Translations under genes and position numbers: made by a program
Shown: in pieces, positions 54,451-64,000 of the stretch
Layout: every line of letters starts with the position of its first letter
Numbering within the stretch: position 1 is the first letter of the stretch
The notes under the pieces: generated by a model
What the model was told of the DNA's origin: nothing
Seen by the model: only the letters and a program-made list of their open reading frames with translations
Databases searched by the model: none
Assembly: GCA_030280995.1 (NCBI GenBank)
Contig: JASXTE010000005.1
Coordinates: forward strand, 31,881,501-31,945,500
DNA length: 64,000 nt
Source of the DNA: Hemileia vastatrix
Taxonomy: Eukaryota > Basidiomycota > Pucciniomycetes > Pucciniales > Zaghouaniaceae
Reading direction: 5' to 3'

Positions 54451-56715
54451 TTATCTGAAATTTGAAGTCTTGAAAAAAATATTAGAGGAAATATAAAATG
54501 CATATTCTTTGATATATTTAGAATTATGAGTTGTAGAGGATTGATGAAGGGATTAATGGCTGAAAAATAAAATGGACCTTTGCTGATAAGGAGAGTTCTA
54601 GAACAATAGATATTTTCTATTAAAATGAGATGGGATGGAGTACATTAAAGGGTCTCATACTTTCTAAAATATGGCACATAAACATGCCACAAATAAGTAC
54701 CAAACAAGCCATCAGAAAATGAAATACACCTGCCCTGGACAGGTGTATTTTGATGATGTGTTTGACCTCAAACACACCTTCTTTTGGGTGAAAAAAGCCA
54801 TCAAATCACTTCTCTCCTTCATCTTGATTAGTCAGAACTGGGTACAAACACACCATCTCCTTGGATATTTTTCACCTAATTCTTAAGTGCTTATTATTTG
54901 ACATGTTAAAAACATGACTTTCTACCACTTAAGCAGCCCCTTCATCATACACTCACCATTAGTCTTCATAACCATTCACTAACATTCCTCTTTCATTCCA
55001 TTGTCAACTAGAAATCTCTTCTACAACACTAGCACTGGATCTATTTGTTAACTCTGATACCAACTCCAATTCTGAACTTGACTTAGCTTACATTTGTGCA
55101 ATGCTGGAGAATCACTACTTATTTTCCATAACAATTTCCATACAACACCAACCACAATTTAGCCTTGAGGGTCTTTAAAATATTCCTGAAATTAACTTTA
55201 AACAGATATTTTGAACAACCTTGCCTGTATTTCTCAGTTTACTTTAATTTATAAAAAATTGCTTAATTTTTAGAAATGATTCTTGTTGTCCACAAAGAAA
55301 TCCTGTTCTTAAAATCTGTGTTACACTTTTTTATTTTAGTTTAAATTGAAATGGTGGCATATTAACCCATCTTGAAAACATCTTCCAGATCAGAGATGGA
55401 AATAAATATTTTGATAGTAAAAAAATGCTTTGAATCTCTCTTTTATACATCACATGCTTCTACTCTTTCTATTATTTAGGATTTCAGTTGATTAAATGTT
55501 TTGTATTTAAATTGTAAGTAATTTTAATCTCTATAAATACATAACTAAAATTCATTCTGGATATCTATTAATAATTTGATTAAATGTGGTTTTTCAAAAG
55601 CTTAATCAACCAACCCATATGCACAAGATACATAACTTCACAAATTTTATTTTTAAATTTGGCAATACCCTCCCCTACATTTTACTATATTAGGGGGTGG
55701 GAATTTCCATTTTTTTAATTTCAAAAAATATTATAATAACTGAAAAAAATGGCAATACCTCCCCCTGCATTTTACTGTGGAAGGGGATGAGGATTGAAAT
55801 TTTTTTCATGTCAAAAAAATGTCTGTAACAGTGTTTTTAGCATTAGACCTGGTGTTGAAAGCAAGTTTATCACTTAAATCGCTGTTTAGAGAACTCATTA
55901 TGACATTAAATAACTATTCTTTGCGTCTGAAAAAGATAATACCTGTATGGTAATTAGTAGACATAAATTATAAGCAATATAATTACTCATAAAAGCACTG
56001 GAGCTTACCCTGAATTTATATCTTTATTTATTAAAATAAAATATAAGAAAAATTCAAAAAAATCTGTTAAAAAAGAAATAATAGGTTTAACTAGACCTTA
56101 ATAGGGGTGAATATTTAGCTTACCAAGCTTTAACCAACTATCAATTTAATATGGTGTTGAAATGGTGACCAAATACCTAGTGAAATTGGGTTTACATTGG
56201 GTACAGTTATTACTGTAAATACCTAATTTTTATTATAGAAAATTATTACAGTTATAATAAGGGCTCTTTTCCACAATCACTGAGATATTATGACCCAATA
56301 TTGTGCTGAAGACTCAAATATTTGGTTTGTATGAGATACACTACAGTAAAAACTATGTCCTAAGGCTTATCCTAAATAATAAGTAATAATTAAATAAAGA
56401 CCCTGAATTGTCAGTATAATCCAGTATCTAAGTATGGTTTAATAGTAAATATTAATTGTCCTACTACTTTTTTTAAATTATTTAGTGATTAAAACTCAAG
56501 GAAAAACTATTAAAATAGTTATCTTCACTATAAACTCACAATACTTGGATTTCTATGCATGCTAGTGGTGGAAAAAAGATAAATAAAATATGGTTATAGC
56601 TTATATAAAGATAATATCAAATTTTAAATGTTTTATAATATATTTATATAAGAAAATAATTGCTTAATAGTATTTATTTTAAGTATATTAAGTAAGTGAT
56701 GTCCAATAACCTGTC
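54451..56715. other. AT-rich gene-free region with two adjacent hairpins
   Basis: No gene is supported. At 54722-54750 AAATACACCTG pairs perfectly with CAGGTGTATTT (11 bp, 7-nt loop), and directly after it GTGTTTG pairs with CAAACAC (54758-54775). A segment GGCAATACC...TCCCC occurs twice about 95 bp apart (55660 and 55751). Confidence 0.55.
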
Positions 56716-57580
56716 AAATCCTCCCTTACTTATACCAAAGTCCACTGGAGTGCACAGACTTTCAATCCAGATGATGTCAGTCATATCCCCAGCAATTTAA
56801 GCACTGTTATGGCCCATCACCTCCTGAAAGAGTCCGCTTTAAGAAGTTTCAACACCCAGACCTCCAGTAAGGACCCTCCTTCACAATTAATGATACCACA
56901 GACCCATACCATAAATAGAATAAACAGATAAAAGTGGATACCATAAAGAAACAAGTAAAATAACACATCCAAAGAGTATATAATGAAACCCAAAACATAT
57001 AAAGAAGCCAAATTAACTTTCCAAGCCCCCAATAACATCACCAAGCATCAAGATCAAACCAGTAATGAAATCCCAACCCATCAATCCATGAAAATTCATC
57101 TAAGGAAGCAGATTAAGTTGTCCAAACTGTATATATGCGCCTGAAAAAGGTGTATATGATTTTGTAGGAGTTGTGAGTCCACTTAATTCGTCCATAGGAC
57201 CTAAAATAAGCAGAAAAATAAAGGCTATAGGCTATTAAGAGGTTAAAACCCACTTATAGAGCTAAATATTCATAATATAACTACATATTTCACTGAATAT
57301 GAAGTATATGTGTACATATAAGCTTATGTAAGTCTATAATTATTTAATATCACTTAAGATAAGTATATTATGATTCCATTAACACCTAAATAAGTTCTAT
57401 TATGCTATGGATAAGCTATTTAAAATACTATAAGTTATATAATAGTGTAATAATTATATATATATGTATTATAACCATACACAGAAGTATTATAAAATAA
57501 ATTTAAACTTATAAGATTAATATAAGTAAGGTTATCTTATTTTAAACATAAGAATTTCTCACAATTGGGGATAACTAGGA
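56716..57580. other. Possible 3' boundary of element P
   Basis: TGTCAAATCCTCCCTTACTT at 56712 resembles the LTR end plus complement of the polypurine tract of N1 (CCACATCCTCCCTCC). If so, the 3' LTR of P lies below 56716, but I found no second copy in the window. The stretch to 57580 has degenerate hairpin-motif-like words (AGTCCACT, 56745) and no gene. Confidence 0.3.
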
Positions 57581-57587
57581 TGATATG

Positions 57588-58924
57588 TGCAGACGTTGAA
57601 CTTTCACTCTTCCAACCCCTAAGGCCAAACTCTACATCAGGGCCTGTGATTCTTGCAACTCCAGAAATAAAAATTGTGAAAGAGAACCCAATTATCCTAT
57701 AACACCACCTTCACCTTAACATGTATACATCCTCAGATCCTTTACTTAATCCCCAGAACTTGGTTCTGCTTCATCCTCTTTATTTTCACCTCTGTCCAGA
57801 AGATCCCAGTGATCAAATCCCAGAACACTCTCAAAAAGGCCTGATTTATCCTCTCAATAAAAAGCCTTCATCTCTGTGAAATCAGCTAAAACAGCTTCAA
57901 AATAAGCTCTCAGGCCGCTAGACTACATCCAGTTTGTCTGCCCACATCACTTGGAAACAAAAATCAGGCTCAAAACCTTCAAATTCTGCCATAAAACAGC
58001 AAAAATCTGCCTGCAAACACCAATAACTCCACACAACAATCTCCTAGTGCTACCAGAGTAATGCGCTCAAAATTTCCTACATCAAAAAATTCCAAAGATT
58101 ACAAAAATTCTAGAAGACCTTCCAGAGGATCCCAAGAAGACACCATAGCACTAAACTCTACTCCAAGACAAAATTCTTCCACTCAAAAAAGAAGAAGAAA
58201 CTACACCTCTCCTCTTCCAGTCACTTATTCATCTAATATTTCAATTTTTTTAAGAACTTCATCCAGAGGAGACCAATCAGGTCCCAGGTCACCTTCACCT
58301 TCTCCATCCTACAACAACCCTGGTACTCCACCACCAGCACCCAATCAAACTGAACCAAGCAAAAATATCAACAATAACAACAAAAGCCCAACTGCTCCAA
58401 CTAAGTCACAGGAAGGTCCTCATCCTAGTTTGTATTCTCAACAACATTTAGAAGATGAGAAAATAAATCAATATCTCCACCTTGTTGATCCTCCTACTAC
58501 CTCCATTTAAAACCCTTCAGAAGTCCAAATTCCAGCCACTTAAAAATTTGATGAGCTTCCAATCTGTAAGTGCCAAATTAATTAATCCAATTTCTTCAAC
58601 AGAAAAAAATTTCTGATCCAATTCTTTTTTTAAGTTGGCACCTCTCCTCCTGAAACTACTTTTGTGATTGGCCAGCCTCTTGAAACCACATTAACACTGG
58701 ATTATGCAGATATGAATCAAAACCCAAGTATTATGTGTTCCAACATGCTTAAGGCCTTTGATCTTCATGGGCAACTGAATGAATTTGAGAATAACCTGAG
58801 AAAAAAACTTCTTGAAAACCACTGGAAGATGTCCAGGATAATTAAGCACACCTTCCATCACTCCATCACAGCTCTTTCTGCTTCCACCCAAAATTTACCT
58901 TCAAATACAGTTCCTGACCATTAA
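57588..58924 (+). pseudogene. Antisense Zn2Cys6-like gene remnant in P
   Basis: At about 57636-57680 the plus strand reads KLYIRACDSCNSRNKNCERE, the last half of the six-cysteine finger and closely like NRACLSCYEKKRKC of the N1 gene. The first half is eroded (MCRR, then a stop). A Ser/Pro/Asn-rich linker is open at 58061-58510. A possible intron donor GTAAGT at 58566 and acceptor CAACAG near 58603 are followed by 58664-58924, with a helical NNLRKKLLENHWKMSRII stretch comparable to the last exon of the N1 gene. It lies opposite and downstream of the P pol, the same place as in N1 and M. Confidence 0.55.
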
Positions 58925-60371
58925 AAACCCTACAATCACTCCAGAAAGCTACACCACAAGAAAAACAGTGCTTCCTTTAATCCCAACAAGAGACAAAAAC
59001 ACCAACAAAATCCAGACCAACCCTCAGAAGCTTCTTCTTCCAGACATTAGTTAAGGAAAGAAAAAGAAAATTTATAAAAATTAATAAATAGAGAAAACAA
59101 TAAGAAGTAGCAAATATATAAATAATTATTTATTTATTATTATTTTTTTAGTTATTTATTATTATTGATTTTCTCATTCTTATAATTTTTTTACACAGAT
59201 TACTACTTAAAACTACTAACATACTAAAAAAATTGAAAAGAATTAAACAAAATTGCCTCAAAAAAATAAAATGAAATATAATAATAAAAAGATAAAATAA
59301 ATAATAATTACAAATGGTATCCCCCAGCCAATTGATGAGCAGATCCCCTGATACCTTACCCACATCTAAGTGCACCTTGATGTGGATACACTTTTTAAAT
59401 AATATTTACATGATTTGAGATAAAAATAAATTAAGAATAATAATATAAACATAAAATGAAATGATTATAAATTAAATTAAATAATAAAAATGAAATAAAG
59501 ATAAAAAGAAAATAGCATTTCCTTGCCAATTGATAAGCCTTTCCCCACCAATGCTTTCCAACATCCAGGTGACCCTGATGTGGTGACAACATATAATTTT
59601 GATTTTTTTTTGTAATTTTTCACCTCTTTATATCCTAATAACCCCCATAAATAATTAAAAGAAAAAAAGAGAAAAAAGAAAATAATCTAAAACTTCTATC
59701 TAACAAAACCATAGCCACAGAATTCAAATAAAGAAAGAAAAATTACAGCTCCAAAAAAGGTCCAGTCCAATGAAATTATCACTAGGTGAGCTACATCCAA
59801 TAATTAGAAATTATGGGAGACCACCCGTGATCCACCAACAATCAAAATAGACCAAATTTAAGGAAGCCAATCCCAAGCCAGTCTAAAGTAATACTGGACT
59901 TGAAACATGAATAACAAAACCCAGAACTAGGATTCAACTAGGAAAACAAAATACTTAAAACAGACATTATGGGGTAACTCTTCCACAGAGCAGCCAGCTC
60001 ATCAGTATCTCCCACACTTGCCAAAATAACATCTATAAGCCCCTCCTGGGTACTTTTTAATAAAAAAAACGCAACATCCAACACAATAAACCAAAACTGA
60101 TAAGCGTGAAGAGTCTGGCACTTGAAGACCAAATGAATTTCCATTTTAAAGTTATAGAGGTCTAAAACCTGTGAAGAGAAACCAATACTAGGGTTCAACC
60201 AAATTAAGAGAAGGGGTTTGAAACGGACAATCTGGGGTGACTTTTGATAGAGCAGCCATCCCATCAGTTACCCCTACACTTTCCAAGATCCAATCTCGAA
60301 GCTCTACCAATGGGTACCTTTTAAAAAAAATTTCCAAAAAAATAGATGCATGGCATCATTAAAATTCAAAA
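58925..60371 (-). other. P 3' non-coding region
   Basis: No gene is seen. Minus-strand modules in sense order: GGGGTGACT/AGTTACCCC hairpin (60234-60274), hairpin motif (60141-60163), a second, degenerate GGGG module (59969-60020), hairpin motif (59878-59900), CTCCAAT-type hairpin (59781-59830), and two copies of the GGATGTGGGTA module (59518-59590 and 59318-59395). The order equals that of O and N, with some duplicated parts. An AT-rich tract is at 59090-59320. Confidence 0.7.
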
Positions 60372-63300
60372 TTAAAGAATGGTCCATAGTTTATCCTCAT
60401 GGCAGAGTCAATCTTCTTCACTTCTAGTGCCTCTTGGGTAAAATCTCTTCACTTGGTCAGCAGCCACTCTCTTCTATAAGACTGAACCATCTAACTCCTC
60501 CAAAACATTAGAACCTCCAGAAACCTGAGATATGACTCTGAAAGGCTTATTCCATCTGTCAACAAACATTTTTCCTCACTGACTCTCAAAACTTCTATTA
60601 TACACAATAACCAAACAGCCAGGTTTCAATGGATTCTTGAGTCTTTGAGCCAACTTCTGGTCCCAGTATCTGACTGATTGACTTCTTATCTTCATCTTTC
60701 TAGATTATCCTTTCTCTTGAAATTTCTCTCTACAATCCAACTGCTGCATCCTGGAACAGAGAAAATCCTCTTTTGAGCACACATCTTCCCAATAGATTCC
60801 AAGATAAGAGACAGCTTCCAAATCCACTGGAAGAACAGGTTTATGTGAAAACATTAACTCATAAGGTGAATATTCAGTTGTCCATTTCACAATGACCCTA
60901 TCATCAAATAACACCAAGGGTAAATAATGCCTCCACTTTTCTGCACTATCTTCACACATGTTCCCCAAAGCATTCTTGATAATTTGATGTCCTTTTCTCA
61001 AACTTGCCTTCAGCTTCAGGATAATAGGGTGTGTTCACTTTAACTTTAAAACCATTACTTGTCACAGATTCTTTTAATTCAACTCCAAACTCTTGCCCAC
61101 CATCAACAGTTACCAACTTCATAAACCTATATCTAAACACCCATTTCTTCTTCAGAAATTCTACCACATTTTTGGCAGTCAAATTAACCAGAGGCACTGC
61201 CTTAACCTAACCACACAAATCATCCCTGGAAACGATCAAGTATTTATACCTTCCCTCTTTGATATGGACAGCATCAACACTAACTCTTCAAAAAAAAGTT
61301 GATAATCCAGTAGCATAAACAACTTATTTAGGTTTCAAGTGACTACTTCTTTGACATTCTTTACAAGATTAAATGCAACACTGAAGAGCCAACTTCATAC
61401 CTGGCCGCCAAAATCTGTCTTCTACTCTCCTAAAAGTCTCCCTAAAGCCTCTATGACCAAGGTCTTCATGCAAAGACTTTATTACAACTTTCTGACCCTT
61501 CTTCTGAGTCACCACTACTTGAGGATTTGGATGTCTCCTCCTCATCAACATCCTTCCTGACACATAGAAGCTTAGGACTTTTTTATTTGATTCACACCAA
61601 GGAATAATCATCCCCAGGCCTGATCTTCAAAATCCAACAAAACAACATCCAAGGGTAAAAACCTGTCATTAAAATCACCAGTGTGCACATAAGCTTATTG
61701 ACCAGCCCAAAAAGGACATCAATCCCTAAATTTTGGTACATTCATTTCTATCCACTGTAAATTAAGAGAATCTACTTCACTAACATAAACATAATTCTCT
61801 AAATTTGAGCCATCCCAAACAAAAACTCCATCTTAATCTATAAAAACATCCTGATCACCACAGGTAAGATCAAAATCAGCCATTTTAACCTCTTGAAGGA
61901 GGAGAGAAAAATCTTCAGCACCCTTTGTACTGGCTCTAACCACTGGTAAATCTTCATCAAACTCTTCAGAATCATAATATTCATCTGTAGGTGGCCTCCT
62001 TGATAATACATTAGGCATCATAGAAATTTTTCCAGGTTTTTTTACCAGGTCAAAATAAAAATGTTGAATAGATGCCACCCACCTAGTCATCAGAGTATTT
62101 AAAAGACTAGGTGTGTTGATCATTTGAACCAGAGATTTTGCATCCGCCTGAAGCTCAAAATTCTGCCCCCAATAAAAAGTCTGCAGATTCTTAAACTTTT
62201 TTGCTACACCATGCAATTCCAACTTAGGTTGAGAATATTTAGATTCAACTAATTAAATACCACGGACTCATACCTTACTGGCCTGACCCTCCCAGTTTTT
62301 TCTTCCTGAGACAAAAAAGTACCAGAAGCAATGTAACTTGATTTCACTGCAAGATAAATTTTTCCAGCTTCCATTCCATAATCCAACTTTTGAAGAATAA
62401 TATCTTCACATACCACCTTCAATTTCTGAAAAGCCTCTTCACACTCTTCAGTCCATTCTCACTCCGCATCTTTCCTGGTCAACCTTCTCAAGGGTGAGGC
62501 AAACAAAGAAAAATCTTTAATAACAATTCTGATATACATACAAACCCCCAAAAATCCCCTGACTTCAGTAGTATTTTTAGACCTTGGCCATGACCAAATT
62601 TTATTAAATTTTTTCTTTGCCATAATCCTTCCCTCTTTACATACCACATGACCCAGAATTTCCATAGCAGGAACAAAACAGCAAAACTTTGACCCAGAAA
62701 TGGTCAAACCAGCCCCTTTAGTACTAAACAATACTCTCTCTAGATTAATTGCATATTACCAAGCAAATCTCCTAATAACTGGGCTCTCTTGTAGCACCTC
62801 ATTCCCATAATCAGTGGATGGTCCTTTGACTCCACCATAATCAATAAAAAAACCAGCATGAGTAGGAACCTCATCTTGTAAAATTCAAGCCATTTGTGCT
62901 TGATATACTGCTACTGAATTAGTTCCTCCTTAAGGCTGTCTAGTTAGATGAAATCTTCCCAGATGAGTCTTAAACAATGTAAGTGGCCATGAATCTGTGT
63001 GAAGTTTCCTTTAATCATAACCACCCTTAATATCAACCAAACTATAACACACCCTTCCAGAAAAAGCTTCCACAAAGTCCTCTGCACTTGGTGGCATCAC
63101 AGTATCCTTGATAATGACTCTATTCAAGGCTCTAAGATGATGCACCACCCTCAGCTTCCCATTCTGCTTCTTTACAAGGAAAACTGGACTTGAGTAACAA
63201 GATGTTGATTTTTCTTATAAACCAGTCCTGACTCTTTCCCTAAAAATCTCCACTAAATAATCCCTAATAGCATCTCGATTTGCAATAGGTTTTATTTTTC

Positions 63301-63960
63301 ATGGTTTGTGACAAACCACAGGAATCAAGTAAGGCTCCTGAGAAGAGTGTTTCAACACATTTCTTTCCTCCTAAACAAATGCCACCAATTTCTCCCTCAG
63401 CACAATAAAATTGAACAACAACTTCTTTTCCTCATCAGAAAACCTTCTATCAGGACCAAAATTAACAACTTTCAATCTTTCCACAGAAACCCTAGTAGTT
63501 TCCACAAAATTAAGAGGATTCTTCACCAGAGGTGTACAGTATGGATCTCTTGACAAAGGAGGTATCCTCAAAGGAGGATTCAACCAAATAGGCATAGGTT
63601 TTTTGATAGGCCTAATATTCTGCGCTACCTTCTTATACTTTGAAGTTCCACCTTCCAATTGAGAGATCTTCAGTACATCTTCACCACCAGACCTGGAAAA
63701 AAAACCAAGGTTTTCCCCATTGCTCACATTTCTGGCCAAGGTAATATTTTTGAAAGGTGTAGAAGAAACCCTAGTGTGCAAAATTGGGAGGACTTACTTT
63801 TATTCCTTAATCCCACCACTCCAAAAATTTTCCCCAATTCCACATCTTCATCATCACCCCCATCTTCTAAATATTCAAATCTTAATTCATCTGCTAAATC
63901 ACATCTTCTAAAATTGTGCAGTTTATCCTCATGCTGGAGGACCAAAAATTGATCTTGCTG
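60372..63960 (-). pseudogene. P Pol (RT, RNase H, integrase)
   Basis: Segments in order: Pol N-terminal region 63781-63371 (LSRDPYCTPLVKNPLNF, FGPDRRFSDEEKKLLF); RT 63370-62740 with many breaks; RT connection 62731-62459 (ISGSKFCCFVPAMEILGHVVCKEG); RNase H 62222-61833 (ELQADAKSLVQMINTPSLLN); integrase zinc domain 61611-61369 (HEDLGHRG); core 61197-60952 (VTVDGGQEF, PEAEGKFEK, where the catalytic Glu region is altered); 61001-60705; and C-terminal domain to 60372, ending LCHEDKL plus a few codons. Hairpin motifs lie at 60388-60409, 61880-61902, 63918-63940 and, cut by the window end, 63985-64000. A dead copy. Confidence 0.88.
61880..61902 (-). repeat. Hairpin motif in P after RNase H
   Basis: Stem CCTC/GAGG, loop CTTCAA, then TTAAAATGG. 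It lies after RNase H (near DEDLPVVRASTKGAEDF), precisely where N2 has its LPHEVKL copy and O its copy at 20027-20049, so the place is conserved between element families. Confidence 0.8.
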
Positions 63961-64000
63961 ATTTTATTTCTTTAAAATATTTTACATCTTAACCTCATGC

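Larger units (their letters stand above)
57588..64000 (-). mobile_element. Element P, decayed relative of O and N (partial)
   Basis: P is a minus-strand gypsy element entering from the right end of the window: Pol N-terminal region at 63960, integrase end at about 60405, then a structured 3' region and an antisense gene remnant. It is more diverged than O, N1, N2 or M and has many stops. Its gag and 5' LTR would lie beyond 64000. Confidence 0.85.

Overview
The window looks like fungal nuclear DNA from a large, AT-rich, transposon-dominated genome. The evidence is Ty3/gypsy LTR retrotransposons throughout, short introns (53-84 bp) with GTAAG-type donors and TACTAAC-like branch sites, and small proteins with a fungal-type six-cysteine (Zn2Cys6-like) signature. 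A rust-like basidiomycete is plausible, but that is inference. I see no convincing host gene, tRNA, rRNA or CRISPR array.

The layout is a set of nested retrotransposons. I name them Q, O, N1, M, N2 and P. Q (minus strand, Tf/Ty3-like) is the oldest host element: its 5' LTR is at 48657-49466 and its gag starts at 48581. Its gag is split at one point by O, a plus-strand element of 46 kb including its own insertions (LTRs 2074-3466 and 46677-48078). O was hit in its 5' leader by N1 (minus strand, 3706-14933) and in its 3' untranslated region by M (plus strand, 22411-45954). M was in turn hit in its leader by N2 (minus strand, 23882-35811). Removing each insert at its 4-bp target duplication (CCGG/CCAG, TCGG, CCGT, GCGT) makes the surrounding element continuous again. 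After Q comes about 7-8 kb of AT-rich, gene-free sequence with hairpin-rich tandem repeats (49467-57580). The window ends in P (minus strand, about 57.6-64 kb), a decayed relative of O, N and M.

O, N1, N2, M and P belong to one clade. Gag has a CCHC knuckle and is fused to a DSG/DTG protease. Gag ends at a TTTTTTGGGG stop junction, and Pol lies in the -1 frame with an unusual RT (FIDD box), RNase H, an HHCC integrase and an integrase C-terminal domain. Only N2 keeps an unbroken Gag-protease (869 aa). Every pol is damaged, and N1 has lost RT and RNase H.

Two features look under-described. First, N1, M and (as remains) P carry intron-containing genes on the opposite strand, between pol and the 3' LTR. 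They encode small proteins with C-X2-C-X6-C-X12-14-C-X2-C-X6-C fingers. N2, otherwise closely similar to N1, lacks both. Second, a short hairpin motif occurs about fifty times: a 4-bp stem, a 6-nt loop C-N-N-N-A-W, then TTAAACTGG. The stem varies by compensating changes (CCTC/GAGG, AGTC/GACT, GGTC/GACC). It sits in arrays in 3' non-coding regions and also within pol, where it is translated as L-x-x-E-[V/D]-K-L. Several other paired elements are conserved, in the same order, in the 3' regions of O, N and P, and covarying or repeated hairpins occur in the 5' leaders of O and N. Together these suggest an RNA-structure-based cis-acting system coupled to an antisense-encoded regulator.
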